A stretch of 64,000 nt of DNA from Aeromonas rivipollensis (GCF_037811135.1 NZ_CP149130.1:3468501-3532500), one strand, 5' to 3'; positions 30,816 through 43,254 are shown, counted from the first letter of the stretch. Program-made: numbers and translations. Notes: a model not told the origin generated them from the letters alone.

Positions 30816-32687
30816 TTACAGGATAAAGGTCGAGACCTGCTGGTTCAGATTGGTGGCACGCCCCTTGAGGTGGTGCGCCTGATCCAAATCCCGCATGGCG
30901 GCGGCGGTGATCTCGTCGCTCACATCCTTGATGGCGGTGGTGTTCTGGGTGATCTCGCCGGTCACCTGGGTCTGCTCCTCGGCGGCGGTGGCGATCTGAC
31001 CCGCCATGTCGGAGATGAGGGAGACGGCCTGGGTGATCTCTTCCAGCGCGGCGGCCGCGGCATCGGCGTCCTTCACACTGTTGTCGGCCAAGCCCTGGCT
31101 GGTCTGCATCAGGCTGACCGCACGGGCCGTGGTCTGCTGCAGGGTCTCGATGGTGGACTGGATCTCCTGGGTGGAGTCCTGGGTACGGCGCGACAGCACC
31201 CGCACCTCGTCCGCCACCACGGCGAAGCCGCGACCCTGCTCACCGGCACGGGCCGCTTCGATGGCCGCGTTCAGCGCCAGCAGGTTGGTCTGCTCGGCGA
31301 TGCCCTGAATGGTGGAGAGGATGCCGGAGATGGCCTGGGCGTGACGGCTCAGCTCGCCGATGACGCCGGTGGCCTGACCCACCTCCTCGGCCAGGTTGTT
31401 GATGGACTGACGAGTCTGGTTCACCAGCATCTTGCCCTGCTCGCTGCTCTGGGCGGATTGCTGAGCGGCGGCGGCGGTGTTCTCGGCGTTGCCGGCGATC
31501 TCCATGGTGGCGCTCGCCATCTCGGTGACCGCAGTGGCGACCATGGTCACCTCCTGCTGTTGACGCTGCAACTCTTCCACCGCGGCCTGGTTGGTCACCA
31601 GGCTGCGCTCCGCATCGGCATTCAGCTCGTTGGCGAGCTGGCGGATATTGCCGATCAGCTGGTGCTGGCTGCCGACGAAACGGTTGAAGCTGTTGGCCAG
31701 CTGGCCCACCTCGTCATTGGCATCGATCTTGATGCGCTGGGTCAGATCGCCGTTACCGTCGGCGATGCGGGCCAGGGCCTGGGAAACCTTGCCGAGGGGG
31801 CCAAGCAGCAGGCTGACCAGCCAGGAGATGGCGATGATGCTGCCCACCAGCACCAGCAGGGCCAGGCCGAGCTGGGTCATCAGCAGGGAGGAGAGCGGCG
31901 CCTCCAGGGTGGCCTTGTCCAGCACCAGCACCAGCTCCCAGTCGGTGTTCGGGATGTCGGTCGCCCACAGCAGCTTGTCGCGGCCTTCGTTGTCAAAATA
32001 GGCGGGGAGCAGGCTGTTGCTGCTCTTGCTCTGTTCGATCAGGGCATTGGAGAGATCGTTGTCGATCTCGCTGGCGGGCTTCATCGCCTTGGCCGCGTCT
32101 TTATAGGCGATGACGGTGCCGTCCTTGTGCATCAGGATGGCGACACCGTCCGCCGGCAGGGCCATCTTGGTGACATCCTCCACCAGGGAGGCGATGGAGA
32201 GATCGCCGCCGACCACGCCGCCCTGGGCCGGTTGGGCCAGGGTCACCACCATGACGTTGTAAGCCACGTCCAGGTAGGGCTTGGTCACTATCATGCCGCC
32301 CTTGGCCATGGCTTCCTGATACCAGCCACGGGAGCGGGGATCATAGCCGTCACGGTTGATGGAGGGATCCGAGTCGTTCATCTTGCCGCTGCCCTCACCG
32401 AAATAGGTGAGCTGGAAACGGCCGGAAACTTGCGCCTGTTGCAGGGCGTTGAGGGGGTCGGGGCCAGCCTTGTTGCCAAGGGCCTGGATGACATCGCGAC
32501 GGGCGGCGAGCCAGTCACTGACGCTGGCGGCCTGCTGGCTGCCGAGGCGCTGCACCTGTTCCTGACTGCCTTGCAGCAACAGGGACTTCTGGCTGCTGTA
32601 GCTCTGCCAGGAGAGCAGCAGGATCACCAGGGAGAGGGCGATCACCACAGACAACAGTATCTTCTGCTTGAGTGATAGGTTTTTCAT
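30816..32687 (-). CDS. Methyl-accepting chemotaxis protein with double-Cache sensor
   Basis: 623 residues from ATG 32687. The first membrane helix (about residues 9-30) is followed by a periplasmic domain to about 280 that looks like dCache, with the [11 protein letters not shown] signature seen in amino-acid-type sensors. The second helix (about 282-305) precedes a HAMP domain (about 308-360) and the cytoplasmic signalling domain with [19 protein letters not shown]. There is no CheR-tethering pentapeptide at the end (it finishes VSTFIL). Ligand unknown, probably a small organic molecule. Unlinked to che genes. Confidence 0.93.
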   Translation of the reverse strand: MKNLSLKQKILLSVVIALSLVILLLSWQSYSSQKSLLLQGSQEQVQRLGSQQAASVSDWLAARRDVIQALGNKAGPDPLNALQQAQVSGRFQLTYFGEGSGKMNDSDPSINRDGYDPRSRGWYQEAMAKGGMIVTKPYLDVAYNVMVVTLAQPAQGGVVGGDLSIASLVEDVTKMALPADGVAILMHKDGTVIAYKDAAKAMKPASEIDNDLSNALIEQSKSSNSLLPAYFDNEGRDKLLWATDIPNTDWELVLVLDKATLEAPLSSLLMTQLGLALLVLVGSIIAISWLVSLLLGPLGKVSQALARIADGNGDLTQRIKIDANDEVGQLANSFNRFVGSQHQLIGNIRQLANELNADAERSLVTNQAAVEELQRQQQEVTMVATAVTEMASATMEIAGNAENTAAAAQQSAQSSEQGKMLVNQTRQSINNLAEEVGQATGVIGELSRHAQAISGILSTIQGIAEQTNLLALNAAIEAARAGEQGRGFAVVADEVRVLSRRTQDSTQEIQSTIETLQQTTARAVSLMQTSQGLADNSVKDADAAAAALEEITQAVSLISDMAGQIATAAEEQTQVTGEITQNTTAIKDVSDEITAAAMRDLDQAHHLKGRATNLNQQVSTFIL

Positions 32688-32942
32688 CGTGCTTTCTTCT
32701 TGTGGGGTCAGGAACAGGATTACTCGAAAAGTGCGCGGCACTCCATGTTGTTGTTAGCGGCCAAGGCGCACAAAACTGAAGCGGAGAATGGCGCGGCTGG
32801 CGATATTTTCTGCAAGAAAGCACAAAATAGCCTCCGAAATCGGTGACAGAAGGCGGCCGGGGCCAGCCAACCCTGTTTATTCCTTCCGCAATTGGCTAGA
32901 ATATCCCGTTTTTAAATCACATCGACCCCGAGAGTTTTCACG

Positions 32943-34041
32943 ATGTTTGAAGTCAATCCTGTATTAAACAAGCTTAAGGAGCTGTCTGAGAGGACCGAGC
33001 TGCTTAGGGGGTACCTTTGACTATGACGCCAAGAAAGAGCGTCTAGAAGAGGTCAATGCCGAGCTGGAACAGCCGGATGTCTGGAATGAGCCGGAGCGCG
33101 CACAGGCGCTGGGCAAGGAGCGCGTGTCGCTGGACAACGTGGTCAACACCATCGATACCCTGACCCAGGGTGTCGATGACGTCGAGATGCTGGTCAGCCT
33201 GGCGGTGGAAGGCGAAGACGAGGAGACCTTCAACGAGGCCATCGTCGAAGCCGATCAGCTGGAAGCCAAGCTGGTGGATCTCGAATTCCGTCGCATGTTC
33301 TCCGGTCAGCACGACGGCTCCGACTGCTACATCGACATCCAGTCCGGTTCCGGTGGCACCGAGGCCCAGGACTGGGCCAACATGGTGCTGCGCATGTACC
33401 TGCGCTGGGGCGATGCCCACGGCTACAAGCCCGAGCTCATCGAGTGCTCGGAAGGCGACGTGGCCGGCATCAAGTCCGCCACCATCAAGTTCACCGGCGA
33501 GTATGCCTTCGGCTGGCTGCGCACCGAGACCGGCGTACACCGTCTGGTTCGCAAGTCGCCATTCGATTCCGGTGGCCGTCGCCACACCTCGTTCTGCTCC
33601 GTCTTCGTCTATCCCGAAATCGATGACGACATCGAGATCGAGATCAACCCGGCGGATCTGCGCATCGACGTCTACCGCGCCTCCGGTGCCGGTGGTCAGC
33701 ACGTCAACCGGACCGAGTCCGCGGTGCGTATCACCCACGTCCCCACCGGTGTGGTGGTGCAGTGCCAGAACGACCGTTCCCAGCACAAGAACAAAGATCA
33801 GTGTATGAAGCAGCTGAAGGCCAAGCTCTACGAGCTGGAAATTCAGAAGCAGAACGCTGAGAAGCAAGCCCTCGAAGAGACCAAGTCCGACATCGGCTGG
33901 GGCAGCCAGATCCGCTCCTACGTACTGGATGACTCCCGTATCAAGGATCTGCGCACCGGCGTCGAGACCCGCAATACCCAATCGGTACTCGACGGCGACT
34001 TGGACAAGTTTATCGAAGCCAGCCTGAAATCAGGCCTGTAA
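32943..34041 (+). CDS. prfB: PrfB, peptide chain release factor 2 (programmed +1 frameshift)
   Basis: Codons 1-25 are read in one frame (32943-33017), the in-frame TGA is codon 26 (33018-33020), and the rest is read in the +1 frame from 33019, giving 365 residues as in E. coli. The tripeptide anticodon-like SPF ([13 protein letters not shown]) and the catalytic GGQ ([15 protein letters not shown]) are present. RF2 releases peptides at UGA and UAA. lysS follows after 20 bp, the conserved prfB-lysS pair. Programmed frameshifting makes synthesis depend on RF2 level. The early stop is therefore not a defect. Confidence 0.97.
33006..33021 (+). promoter_or_regulatory. Programmed frameshift site in prfB
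   Basis: AGGGGG (internal Shine-Dalgarno-like), then TAC, CTT and TGAC. The slippery CUU before UGA-C and the upstream AGGGGG match the known autoregulatory signal. Confidence 0.97.
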
Positions 34042-34061
34042 ACAGAGCAGCAGGAATCACC

Positions 34062-35600
34062 ATGTCTGAACAAACCACTACTCCGGAAGTCGACCAGACT
34101 CTCGAACTGAACAACGAGATGACTGAGCGTCGCTCCAAGCTGGCCGCCTTGCGCGCCCAGGGCAACCCTTTCCCCAACGACTTCCGTCGTGACAGCCTGT
34201 CCGGCGATCTGCACGCCGAGTTTGGCGACAAGAGCGCCGACGAGCTGGTGGCCTTGAATAAACGGGTGAAGATTGCCGGTCGTATCATGACCCGCCGGAT
34301 CATGGGCAAGGCTTCCTTCGCTACCCTGCAGGACATGGCTGGCAAGATCCAGATCTACGTGACCCGTGACGACCTGCCGGAAGGCTTCTACAACGAGCAG
34401 TTCAAGAAGTGGGACCTGGGTGACATCGTCGGTGTCGAAGGGACGCTGTTCCGCACCAACACCGGCGAGCTCTCCGTCCATGTGGGAGAAATCCGCCTGC
34501 TGACCAAGGCACTGCGTCCGCTGCCCGAGAAGCACAAGGGCCTGACCGACCAGGAAGCCCGCTGCCGTCAGCGCTACCTGGATCTGATCGCCAACGAAGA
34601 GTCCCGCAAGACCTTCATGATCCGCACCCAGGTGGTTGCCGGCATCCGCAAGTTCTTCAACGAGAAGCGCTTCATGGAAGTGGAAACCCCCATGATGCAG
34701 GTCATCCCGGGTGGTGCCTCCGCACGTCCCTTCGTCACCCACCACAATGCGCTGGACATCGACATGTACCTGCGTATCGCCCCCGAGCTCTATCTGAAGC
34801 GTCTGGTGGTCGGTGGTTTCGAGCGCGTGTACGAAATCAACCGCAACTTCCGTAACGAAGGGATCTCGGTGCGTCACAACCCCGAGTTCACCATGATCGA
34901 GTTCTACATGGCCTACGCCGACTACATCGATCTGATGGACCTGACCGAGGAGCTGCTGCGCACCCTGGCCCAGGACATCCTGGGTGACACCAAGATCCGT
35001 TACGCCAAAGAGGGCGAAGAGGGCCTGACCATCGATTTCGGTCAGCCGTTCCAGCGTCTCACCATGGTCGAGTCCATCCTCAAGTTCAACCCGGATGTGA
35101 CCCAGGACGATCTGGCCACCCTGGAGAGCGCCAAGGCCGTCGCCAAGCGTCTGCACATCGAGCTGATGAAGGGCTGGGAGCTGGGCCATGTGATCACCGC
35201 CATCTTCGAAGAGACCGTTGAGCACATGCTGCTGCAACCGACCTTCATCACCGAGTACCCGGCTGCCGTCTCCCCCCTGGCCCGCCGCAACGACCAGAAC
35301 CCGGACGTGACCGATCGCTTCGAGTTCTTCATCGGTGGCCGCGAGCTGGCCAACGGCTTCTCCGAGCTGAACGATGCGGAAGATCAGGCCAAGCGCTTCC
35401 AGGATCAGGTGAACCAGAAAGAAGCGGGCGACGACGAAGCCATGTTCTACGACGCCGACTTCGTCACCGCGCTGGAACACGGCCTGCCGCCCACTGCCGG
35501 TCAGGGCATTGGCATCGACCGTCTGGTGATGCTGTTCACCAACAGCCACACCATCCGCGACGTCATCCTGTTCCCGGCCCTGCGCCCGCAACAGAAATAA
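34062..35600 (+). CDS. lysS: LysS, class II lysyl-tRNA synthetase
   Basis: 512 residues. An N-terminal OB-fold for anticodon binding (about residues 65-150) precedes the class II catalytic core. Motif 1 lies around [10 protein letters not shown], motif 2 has [19 protein letters not shown], and motif 3 is [10 protein letters not shown] near the C-terminus. It charges tRNA-Lys. It is probably co-transcribed with prfB; ATG 34062 follows AGCAGGAATCACC. Strong terminator after it. Confidence 0.97.
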   Translation: MSEQTTTPEVDQTLELNNEMTERRSKLAALRAQGNPFPNDFRRDSLSGDLHAEFGDKSADELVALNKRVKIAGRIMTRRIMGKASFATLQDMAGKIQIYVTRDDLPEGFYNEQFKKWDLGDIVGVEGTLFRTNTGELSVHVGEIRLLTKALRPLPEKHKGLTDQEARCRQRYLDLIANEESRKTFMIRTQVVAGIRKFFNEKRFMEVETPMMQVIPGGASARPFVTHHNALDIDMYLRIAPELYLKRLVVGGFERVYEINRNFRNEGISVRHNPEFTMIEFYMAYADYIDLMDLTEELLRTLAQDILGDTKIRYAKEGEEGLTIDFGQPFQRLTMVESILKFNPDVTQDDLATLESAKAVAKRLHIELMKGWELGHVITAIFEETVEHMLLQPTFITEYPAAVSPLARRNDQNPDVTDRFEFFIGGRELANGFSELNDAEDQAKRFQDQVNQKEAGDDEAMFYDADFVTALEHGLPPTAGQGIGIDRLVMLFTNSHTIRDVILFPALRPQQK

Positions 35601-35640
35601 GCGATCGCCTCAGGCCTGGCCTGATGCCCGATGGCACTGA

Positions 35641-35669
35641 AAACGCCCCGCAACTGCGGGGCGTTTTTT
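35641..35669 (+). terminator. Terminator after lysS
   Basis: AACGCCCCGC-AACT-GCGGGGCGTT followed by TTTT. Confidence 0.93.
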
Positions 35670-35714
35670 ATGGCAAAGACTAAAGCTGCGAACAGGGTTC
35701 GCCCGGCTGGCGAC

Positions 35715-36515
35715 TTATGGGGCGGGCGGCAGCAACCACTCCCCCTGCCACAGGGTCAGCGCCTGTCCCGACATCCACACCCTATCCCCCTGCAACTCGA
35801 GCACCAGCTCCCCGCCCCGCGCGGAGATCTGGCGCGCCCGCAACTGCGCCTTGCCGAGTCGCTCGGCCCAGAAGGGCACCAGGGCACAGTGGTTGGAGCC
35901 GGTGACGGGATCTTCCTCCACCCCGACCCAGGGGGCGAAGTAACGGGAGACAAAGTCATGGTCCGGATCCCTCGACGGCGCCGTCACCATCAGACCGCGG
36001 CCAGGCAGGGCACGCAGGGCGTGGAAGTCCGGCTTGAGCGCCTGTACCTCTTCTTCGCAGCCGAGCACCAGCAGGAACTTGGCACCGGCGGCCAGGGTCT
36101 GCAGCGGCGTGCAGCCGAGGGCCTCGGCATAGGCGGGAGCCAATGTCAGCGGAGCAAGGGGGATACGCGGAAAGTCGAGCCGAATCCACTCCCCCTCGGC
36201 GCTGGCCTCCAGCAGGCCGCTGCGGGTCGCGAAGCGCAACACCTGGGAGCGAGCCACAGCCCCGGTCTGCCACAGCACATGGGCGGCCGCCAGGGTGCCG
36301 TGACCGCAGAGATCCACCTCGACCGTCGGGGTAAACCAGCGCAACCGATAGTGCGCCTCCCCTAGGGGGCTGAGGAAGGCGGTCTCCGAGAGGTTGAACT
36401 CCGCCGCCATGGACTGCAGCTCGGCATCGCTGCGCTCCTGCCCCAATACGACGATGGCGGGGTTGCCCCCGAAGGGGTGCTGGCTGAAGGCATTGACATG
36501 GAACAGTCTGGACAT
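35715..36515 (-). CDS. PhzF family isomerase-like protein
   Basis: 266 residues. The N-terminal FHVNAFSQHPFGGNPAIVV and the catalytic glutamate context FNLSETAFL (about residue 40-48) are those of the PhzF/YHI9 family, which shares the diaminopimelate-epimerase fold. VDLCGHGTLAAAHVL and DPVTGSNHCALVPFW are the two symmetric substrate-binding loops. There is no phenazine cluster nearby, so the substrate is unknown. The gene is alone and converges on lysS. Confidence 0.9.
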   Translation of the reverse strand: MSRLFHVNAFSQHPFGGNPAIVVLGQERSDAELQSMAAEFNLSETAFLSPLGEAHYRLRWFTPTVEVDLCGHGTLAAAHVLWQTGAVARSQVLRFATRSGLLEASAEGEWIRLDFPRIPLAPLTLAPAYAEALGCTPLQTLAAGAKFLLVLGCEEEVQALKPDFHALRALPGRGLMVTAPSRDPDHDFVSRYFAPWVGVEEDPVTGSNHCALVPFWAERLGKAQLRARQISARGGELVLELQGDRVWMSGQALTLWQGEWLLPPAP

Positions 36516-36700
36516 CGGCAGATCCTGAGAGGCGAAGGGGGACTCAATATTGCGATTTTTATACCACAGCCGGGGAGCCGCTGAGGCGGATTTCGGCTTT
36601 ATAAATTCATAAATCGCATAAAGAAGATATTTTTATTCTTTGTTGTTATTCATTGCACCCCTTAACCTGACCAAAAATCAGACCATGGAAGACATGTGTG

Positions 36701-38491
36701 ATGCAATTGACAGCCCCAATACCCACCATAAGCCCGCTCTCTGACGAGCAGCAGCGCCAGCTGAATCAGGTCTTGTCGACCCTCAATACCCAGCAACTCG
36801 CCTGGGTGAGCGGTTATCTCTACGGCCTCTCCAAGTCAGGCGTCCAGAGCGTCGCCCCCAGCGCCGCCGTGGCCGCCCCCGGTGACAGCCTGACCATTCT
36901 CTACGGCTCCCAGACCGGCAACGCCAAGGGCGTGGCCAGCGCCATCAAGGCACAGGCCGAGGCGCGCGGCCTGCCGGTGACCCTCACCTCGATGGCGGAC
37001 TACAAACCCAAGCAGCTCAAGAAAGAGAGCCATCTGCTGGTGATAGTGAGCACTTACGGGGAGGGGGAGCCGCCGGAGAGCGCGGTGGATCTGTTCGAGC
37101 AGCTTAAAAAAGGCAAGATAGGCAAACTCGAAGGACTCAAGTTCGCCGTGCTGGGGCTGGGTGACAGCTCCTACGAATTCTTCTGCCAGACCGGCAAGGA
37201 CTTCGACGACTTCCTGTCAAAAGCGGGGGCCGAGCGCATTCATGAGATCGCTAGCCTCGATGTGGACTATCAGGACGCTGCCAAGGCCTGGGGCGAGCAG
37301 GCGGTCAACGCCGTCGCCGCCACCCTGTCCGCAGGGGCCGCGACCGCCAGCGTAGCCGGCTCGGTGCAGCAAGCCGTCGGCCACAGCCAGTATCACAAGG
37401 AGAACCCCTTCCCGGCACGGCTCTCGGTCAATCAGAAGATCACCGGCCGCGACTCCACCAAGGACATACGCCACATCGAGATCAACCTGGAAGAGTCCGG
37501 CATCACTTATCAGCCGGGTGATGCCCTCGGCATCTGGTTCGACAATGACGCCGATCTGGTGGGCGAAGTACTGGCCCTGACCGGCCTCTCCGGCGATGAA
37601 ACCACCGCACAGGGCCCCTTGTGTGCGGCCCTGACCCGCCACTTCGAGCTGACCCGCTTGCACGGCGGCTTTATCACCGGGTTGGCCGAGATATCGGGCA
37701 ATGCGGCGCTCAAGGATCTGGCCGGCGACAAGGCCCAGGTCAACGCCCTGGTGGCCAGCGCCCAGGTGGTGGACGTGCTCAAGCGCTTCCCCTCCTCCCT
37801 GAGTGCGGATCAGCTTGTCAGCCTGCTGCGCCCGCTGACCCCGCGCCTCTACTCCATCGCCTCCGCCCAGAGCGAGGTGGAGGAAGAGGTACACCTGACA
37901 GTCGGCGTGGTGCGCTACCCGCAGGAAGATGGCACAGTGCGATCTGGCGGCGCCTCCTCCTATCTGGCGGACCGCCTGGCCGAGGATGCCGAGGTCAGGG
38001 TGTTCGTCGAGCACAACGACAACTTCCGCCTGCCGGCCAATCCCGATACCCCCGTCATCATGGTGGGTCCGGGCACCGGCATAGCCCCCTTCCGCGCCTT
38101 TATGCAGGAGCGTGAGGCGCTGGGTGCCTCGGGCAAGAACTGGCTCATCTTCGGCAACCCCCACTTCACCCAGGACTTCCTCTATCAGGTGGAGTGGCAG
38201 CGTTATGTGAAATCCGGCCTGCTGTCGAAGATTTCGCTCGCCTTCAGCCGGGATCAGGCCAACAAGATCTATGTGCAGGATCGCCTGCGCGAAGCGGGGC
38301 AGGAGCTCTACCAGTGGCTGGAAGCAGGTGCTCACTTCTATGTGTGCGGCGACGCCAATCACATGGCGAAGGATGTGCAGGAGGCCCTGCTGGAGGTGAT
38401 TGCCGAACATGGCCACAAGAGCCGTGAAGAAGCAGAAGAGTATTTGAGCGAATTGCGTCGTGCCAAACGTTATCAAAGGGATGTCTACTGA
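36701..38491 (+). CDS. cysJ: CysJ, sulfite reductase flavoprotein subunit
   Basis: 596 residues. An FMN-binding flavodoxin domain ([12 protein letters not shown] near residue 67, [12 protein letters not shown] near 113) leads to a FAD/NADPH reductase domain ([33 protein letters not shown], and the final YQRDVY). It passes electrons from NADPH to CysI for the six-electron reduction of sulfite to sulfide. A GTG one codon upstream is less likely than ATG 36701. Its stop shares a base with the cysI start (TGATG), so translation is coupled. The A/T-rich stretch at 36590-36660 probably holds the promoter; no CysB site could be fixed. Confidence 0.96.
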   Translation: MQLTAPIPTISPLSDEQQRQLNQVLSTLNTQQLAWVSGYLYGLSKSGVQSVAPSAAVAAPGDSLTILYGSQTGNAKGVASAIKAQAEARGLPVTLTSMADYKPKQLKKESHLLVIVSTYGEGEPPESAVDLFEQLKKGKIGKLEGLKFAVLGLGDSSYEFFCQTGKDFDDFLSKAGAERIHEIASLDVDYQDAAKAWGEQAVNAVAATLSAGAATASVAGSVQQAVGHSQYHKENPFPARLSVNQKITGRDSTKDIRHIEINLEESGITYQPGDALGIWFDNDADLVGEVLALTGLSGDETTAQGPLCAALTRHFELTRLHGGFITGLAEISGNAALKDLAGDKAQVNALVASAQVVDVLKRFPSSLSADQLVSLLRPLTPRLYSIASAQSEVEEEVHLTVGVVRYPQEDGTVRSGGASSYLADRLAEDAEVRVFVEHNDNFRLPANPDTPVIMVGPGTGIAPFRAFMQEREALGASGKNWLIFGNPHFTQDFLYQVEWQRYVKSGLLSKISLAFSRDQANKIYVQDRLREAGQELYQWLEAGAHFYVCGDANHMAKDVQEALLEVIAEHGHKSREEAEEYLSELRRAKRYQRDVY

Positions 38492-40215
38492 TGAGCAAGC
38501 AACCAATCTCGAAACAAGCAGCAGGACCGGTTGAAGGGCCACTGTCCGACAACGAACGCCTCAAGCGCGAGAGCAACTTCCTGCGCGGCACCATCGCCGA
38601 GGATCTGCAGGATCCACTCACCGGTGGCTTCAATGGCGACAACTTCCAGCTGATCCGCTTCCACGGCATGTATCAGCAGGATGACAGAGACATCCGCCCG
38701 GAGCGCGCCGCCCAGAAGCTGGAGCCCCTGCACAACGTCATGCTGCGTGCCCGCCTGCCGGGCGGCATCATCACCCCGGCCCAGTGGCAGGTGATCGACA
38801 AGTTCGCCGAGGAGCACAGCCTCTACGGCAGCATTCGCCTCACCACCCGCCAGACCTTCCAGTTCCATGGCGTGCTCAAGCGCGACATCAAGCTGATGCA
38901 CCAGACCCTCAACAGCACCGGCATCGACTCCATCGCCACCGCCGGCGACGTGAACCGCAACGTACTCTGCACCAGCAACCCGGTGGAGTCCGAGCTGCAC
39001 CAGGAGGCCTACGAGTGGGCCAAGAAGATCTCCGAGCACCTGCTGCCCAAGACCCGCGCCTACGTGGAGATCTGGCTGGACGGCGAGAAGCTGGGCGGTG
39101 ACGAGGAGCCGATCCTGGGTTCCAACTACCTGCCGCGCAAATTCAAGACCACAGTGGTGATCCCGCCCCACAACGACGTGGACATCCACGCCAACGATCT
39201 CAACTTCGTGGCCATCGCAGATGGCGGCAAGCTGGTGGGCTTCAACGTGCTGGTGGGCGGGGGTCTCGCCATGACCCATGGCGACACCAGCACCTACCCG
39301 CGCAAGGCGAGCGATTTCGGTTTCATCCCGCTCTCCCACGTGCTGGAAGTGGCGGCCGCCGTGGTCAGCACCCAGCGTGACTGGGGCAACAGGGTCAACC
39401 GCAAGAACGCCAAGACCAAGTACACGCTGGAACGGGTCGGTGTCGAGGCCTTCAAAGCCGAGGTGGAGAGCCGCGCCGGCATCCAGTTCGGGCCGGTTCG
39501 CCCCTATGAGTTCACCAGCCGTGGGGATCGCTTCGGCTGGGTGGAGGGGATAGACGGCAAGCACCACCTCACCCTCTTCATCGAGAACGGCCGCCTGCTG
39601 GACTTCCCGGGCAAGCCCCTCAAGACCGGCATGCTGGAGATCGCCAAGATCCATCAGGGGGATTTCCGTCTCACCGCCAACCAGAACCTCATCATCGCCG
39701 GGGTGCCCGCCGGTGAGAAGGCGCGCATCGAAGCCCTGGCGCGCCAGTACGGTCTGCTGGACGACGGCGTGAGCGAGCAACGCAAGCAGTCCATGGCCTG
39801 CGTAGCCCTGCCCACCTGCCCGCTGGCGATGGCCGAGGCCGAGCGCATGCTGCCGGCCTTCGTCACCGACATCGAAGGTCTGCTGGCCAAGCACGCCCTG
39901 GCGGATGACGCCATCATCTTCCGGGTCACCGGCTGCCCCAACGGCTGCGGCCGCGCCATGCTGGCGGAAGTCGGTCTGGTGGGCAAGGCCCCCGGCCGCT
40001 ACAACCTGCACCTGGGGGGCAACCTGGAGGGAACCCGCATTCCGCGCCTCCATCAGGAGAACATCACAGAGCCGCAGATCCTGGCGGAGCTGGATGCCCT
40101 GATCGGCCGATGGGCCAAGGAGCGCAACCCGAACGAGTGCTTCGGCGACTTCGTGATCCGGGTCGGGGTGATTGCGCCCGTCATCGACTCCGCGAGGGAC
40201 TTCTATGCAGCCTGA
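38491..40215 (+). CDS. cysI: CysI, sulfite reductase haemoprotein subunit
   Basis: 574 residues, standard length. The siroheme/4Fe-4S ligands are in [16 protein letters not shown] (about residue 434) and [11 protein letters not shown] (about 479). It overlaps cysJ by one base and cysH by eleven bases, giving a tightly coupled cysJIH unit for sulfate assimilation. Its siroheme requires uroporphyrinogen methylation; a CobA is encoded at 61577-62335. Confidence 0.97.
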   Translation: MSKQPISKQAAGPVEGPLSDNERLKRESNFLRGTIAEDLQDPLTGGFNGDNFQLIRFHGMYQQDDRDIRPERAAQKLEPLHNVMLRARLPGGIITPAQWQVIDKFAEEHSLYGSIRLTTRQTFQFHGVLKRDIKLMHQTLNSTGIDSIATAGDVNRNVLCTSNPVESELHQEAYEWAKKISEHLLPKTRAYVEIWLDGEKLGGDEEPILGSNYLPRKFKTTVVIPPHNDVDIHANDLNFVAIADGGKLVGFNVLVGGGLAMTHGDTSTYPRKASDFGFIPLSHVLEVAAAVVSTQRDWGNRVNRKNAKTKYTLERVGVEAFKAEVESRAGIQFGPVRPYEFTSRGDRFGWVEGIDGKHHLTLFIENGRLLDFPGKPLKTGMLEIAKIHQGDFRLTANQNLIIAGVPAGEKARIEALARQYGLLDDGVSEQRKQSMACVALPTCPLAMAEAERMLPAFVTDIEGLLAKHALADDAIIFRVTGCPNGCGRAMLAEVGLVGKAPGRYNLHLGGNLEGTRIPRLHQENITEPQILAELDALIGRWAKERNPNECFGDFVIRVGVIAPVIDSARDFYAA

Positions 40216-41011
40216 ACTGACTGATAGCGGGCGGCTGACACTGACCGCCGATGGCAGACTCGACCTCGACGCCCTGCTGGCCCTCGGCCGGGAGCAGCAG
40301 ACCGAGGCACTGGCCCCCCTCAACCGGGAGCTGGACGCCATGAGCGCCTCCGAGCGGGTGCGCTGGGCGCTGGCGAATCTGCCGGGGGAACATGTGCTGT
40401 CGTCGAGCTTCGGCATCCAGGCGGCGCTGATGCTGCACCTGGTGAGCCGCGAGCGTGCCGATGTGCCGGTGGTGCTGACCGATACCGGCTATCTCTTCCC
40501 CGAGACCTACCGCTTTATCGATGAGTTGACCGAGCGGCTCAGCCTCAACCTGAAGATCTACCGGGCCGAACTCAGCCCGGCCTGGCAGGAGGCCCGCTTC
40601 GGCCTCTTGTGGGAGCAGGGGGTGGAGGGGATCACCCGCTACAACCAGCTCAACAAGGTGGAGCCCATGGACCGCGCTCTGAGCGAGCTCGGCGCCCGCA
40701 CCTGGTTCTCCGGCCTGCGCCGGGAGCAGGCGGGCAGTCGCGGCAAGCTGCCGGTGCTGGCCATACAGCGCGGCCGCTTCAAGTTCCTGCCGGTGATCGA
40801 CTGGCGCAACAAGGACGTCTTCTACTACTTCAAGGAGCACGATCTGCCCTACCACCCCCTGTGGGAGCAGGGCTACCTCTCGGTGGGCGATGTGCACACC
40901 ACCACCAAGTGGGAGCCGGGCATGAGCGAGGAGCAGACTCGCTTCTTCGGCCTCAAGCGCGAGTGCGGCCTGCACGAGGAGAGTGGCGAGCACGACGGAT
41001 CCGGCATCTGA
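40205..41011 (+). CDS. cysH: CysH, phosphoadenylyl-sulfate (PAPS) reductase
   Basis: 268 residues from ATG 40205, inside the end of cysI. It has [15 protein letters not shown] and [14 protein letters not shown] for PAPS binding, and the single redox cysteine in KRECGLHEE near the C-terminus. The absence of the extra cysteine pairs marks the PAPS-type, not the APS-type, enzyme. It reduces PAPS to sulfite with thioredoxin. It ends the operon before a terminator. Confidence 0.97.
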   Translation: MQPELTDSGRLTLTADGRLDLDALLALGREQQTEALAPLNRELDAMSASERVRWALANLPGEHVLSSSFGIQAALMLHLVSRERADVPVVLTDTGYLFPETYRFIDELTERLSLNLKIYRAELSPAWQEARFGLLWEQGVEGITRYNQLNKVEPMDRALSELGARTWFSGLRREQAGSRGKLPVLAIQRGRFKFLPVIDWRNKDVFYYFKEHDLPYHPLWEQGYLSVGDVHTTTKWEPGMSEEQTRFFGLKRECGLHEESGEHDGSGI

Positions 41012-41038
41012 TCCCGGGTACAAGCGGCTGACCATAAA

Positions 41039-41066
41039 AAAACGCCCGGCAATGGCCGGGCGTTTT
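41039..41066 (+). terminator. Terminator between cysH and proX
   Basis: AAAACGCCCGGC-AATG-GCCGGGCGTTTT, with further A residues on the left, so it works for both converging operons. Confidence 0.92.
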
Positions 41067-41107
41067 GCTTGCTGACATCCATGGACTGGGCCGCGCCGGA
41101 GGGGGCC

Positions 41108-42112
41108 TTAGCCCGCAGAGTTGCCTTGTGCCGCGGCGGCGCGCGCCTGGGTCAGCCAGTCATTGACCAGGGCCTCGTGTCCCTTGAGCCAGGCATCGGC
41201 GTGGCGTTCCACATCCGCCGGCTTGTTCTGTCCCTTGTTCATCAGGCCGTTCTGGATGTTGATGTCGTTCAACGACAGCTTGACGATGCTGAACAGCTTG
41301 GCCGCCGCCGGGTTGGCATCGGTGAAGGCCTTGTTGGCGACTATGTGCATGGTGTTGACGGCAAAGCCGTAGTTCTTGCCGTTGGGCAGCCGGGTCTTGG
41401 CCGCCTCCTTGGCATCGGCGGGCACCTCCAGCCACACCACGTCCTTGCCCGGCACCAGCTCGCTGCTGAGCCAGTAGGGGGTCCAGGTGTAGTAGAGCAC
41501 CGGCTTGCCGGCCTGGTATCGGGCCAGGGTATCGGCGATCAGGGCCGCGTAGTTGCCCTGCTTGTGGGTGACGGTCGGGGTCAGACCGAACTCGTCCAGA
41601 TGATGGTTGATGGCCCCTTCGCAGCCCCAGCCCGGGTTGCAGCCCACCAGATCGGCCTTGCCGTCCCCGTCGCCGTCAAACAGCGCCGCCAGCTTGGGAT
41701 CCTTGAGCTGGCCCAGGTTGGTGATGCCGTACCGGGCCGCTGTTTTCTTGTCGATGAGGTAGCCCTGGGCGGCGCCGGCCACATAGGTGCCCTGACGGAA
41801 GAACACCTTGCCCCCCCCCGCCTGCTCGTACTTGTTGTCCTGCAGCGGTATCCAGTTGAAGGCGAGGAAGGTGCCGTCCCCCTGCGCCACCGAGGCGTAG
41901 GCCACGTTGTAATCCACCTCCTGGGCGGGCTGCACCTCGTAGCCGAGGCGGCCCATCAGCTTGCTGACCAGCAGGCTCTGGAAGGCCTCCTCAGGCAAGG
42001 AGCTCTGCAGGGGCTGCACCTTGACCCCCTCCCCCGGCAGCGCCGTGCTGGCCATGGCGAGGGAACTCAGCAGCAGGGCGCTCAGGGTCAATCCTTTGGT
42101 GATCTGTTTCAT
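41108..42112 (-). CDS. proX: ProX, glycine betaine/proline-binding periplasmic protein
   Basis: 334 residues from ATG 42112 with a cleavable signal peptide (about residues 1-22). It has [21 protein letters not shown] and the paired-cysteine segment [14 protein letters not shown], both as in E. coli ProX. It delivers betaine or proline betaine to ProVW for osmoprotection. The start overlaps the proW stop by four bases (ATGA). Last gene of the proVWX operon. Confidence 0.95.
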   Translation of the reverse strand: MKQITKGLTLSALLLSSLAMASTALPGEGVKVQPLQSSLPEEAFQSLLVSKLMGRLGYEVQPAQEVDYNVAYASVAQGDGTFLAFNWIPLQDNKYEQAGGGKVFFRQGTYVAGAAQGYLIDKKTAARYGITNLGQLKDPKLAALFDGDGDGKADLVGCNPGWGCEGAINHHLDEFGLTPTVTHKQGNYAALIADTLARYQAGKPVLYYTWTPYWLSSELVPGKDVVWLEVPADAKEAAKTRLPNGKNYGFAVNTMHIVANKAFTDANPAAAKLFSIVKLSLNDINIQNGLMNKGQNKPADVERHADAWLKGHEALVNDWLTQARAAAAQGNSAG

Positions 42113-43254
42113 GCTTCTACTCCTTTGTAATCGAGGGATTTGCCGCGGCCACACAGGCGCAGCAGCAGGGCGACGGGGCCGCGCTGATACCAGCGGCCGA
42201 CCCGGCTGCGATCCGGCTGTCCCATCGCCTGGGTCAGTCGATCGAGCACTATGGCCAGCAGCACTATGCCGAGGCCACCGATGGAGGCGAGCCCCATGTC
42301 GAGGCGCCCTATGCCGCGCAGCACCATCTGCCCCAGACCGCCGACCGCTATCATGGAGGCGATCACCACCATGGAAAGCGCCAGCATCAGGGTCTGGTTG
42401 ACCCCGGCCATGATGGTGGGCATGGCGAGCGGCAGCTGCACCTTGAACAGCAGCTGGGAGGGGCTGGCACCGAACGAGTGGGCCGCCTCCACCAGGTCAG
42501 CGGGCACCTGGCGGATCCCCAGCATGGTGAGACGGATCATCGGCGGCAGGGCGAAGATGACGGTCACCACCACCCCGGGCACGTTGCCGATGCCAAACAG
42601 CATGACGATGGGGATGAGGTAGACGAAGGCCGGGGTGGTCTGCATAGCATCCAGCAACGGCCGGGTCCAGGTGGAGAGCCGCTCGCTGCGGGCCAGCAGA
42701 ATGCCGACCGGCAAGCCTATCAGTACGCAGAAGAAGAGGGAGGTCAGCACCAGCGACAGGGTCACCATGGCATCGGACCAGGCGCCGATAAGGCCAATCA
42801 TCACCAGAGAAACAAGGGTGCCGAGCGCCATGCGGCCGCCCACCAGCTGCCAGGCGATCAGGGTCAAGAGCCCCATCATCAGGGTGGAGGGGACCGTCTG
42901 CAGCAGCTGGGTCATGGCCCCCAGGGCCAGCGCCACAGGGGCGCGGACCAGCTGGAACAAGGGCCGCAGGTTCTCCACCAGCCAGCCGATGCCCCCCTCG
43001 ACCCAGGTATCCAGCGGCACCAGGGCCTGCTGGAAGGGATCCAGCCAGTCGACGGCGGCACTGTTATCGACGACTGCGATCTGGTTCTGCCAGTCTGCCG
43101 CCTCTGTGGCCGTACTGCCCCAGGGATCCTCGGCTGTGGTGGTGGTCGCAGCGCCCCAGGGATCGGCCTGCGCCTCGTCGGCCCAGGCGGGAGCGCTCGT
43201 CAATAGCAACAGCGCCAGCAAGCCGGCCAGCAGACGGTGAGGGATCAAATTCAT
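42109..43254 (-). CDS. proW: ProW, betaine ABC transporter permease
   Basis: 381 residues. The membrane part shows [14 protein letters not shown] and the EAA-like loop [25 protein letters not shown]. The N-terminal 100 residues are a hydrophilic tail as in E. coli ProW, and here include two DPWG motifs. This tail is preceded by what looks like a full signal peptide ([18 protein letters not shown]), so the tail may be periplasmic and cleaved, unlike the E. coli protein, which starts directly with the tail. Overlaps both neighbours by four bases. Confidence 0.95.
   Translation of the reverse strand: MNLIPHRLLAGLLALLLLTSAPAWADEAQADPWGAATTTTAEDPWGSTATEAADWQNQIAVVDNSAAVDWLDPFQQALVPLDTWVEGGIGWLVENLRPLFQLVRAPVALALGAMTQLLQTVPSTLMMGLLTLIAWQLVGGRMALGTLVSLVMIGLIGAWSDAMVTLSLVLTSLFFCVLIGLPVGILLARSERLSTWTRPLLDAMQTTPAFVYLIPIVMLFGIGNVPGVVVTVIFALPPMIRLTMLGIRQVPADLVEAAHSFGASPSQLLFKVQLPLAMPTIMAGVNQTLMLALSMVVIASMIAVGGLGQMVLRGIGRLDMGLASIGGLGIVLLAIVLDRLTQAMGQPDRSRVGRWYQRGPVALLLRLCGRGKSLDYKGVEA

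Noticed and set aside
33018..33020. In-frame TGA early in prfB, as if a pseudogene
   Set aside because: It is the programmed +1 frameshift site of RF2 with AGGGGG and CTT-TGAC in place; the rest of the gene is intact.
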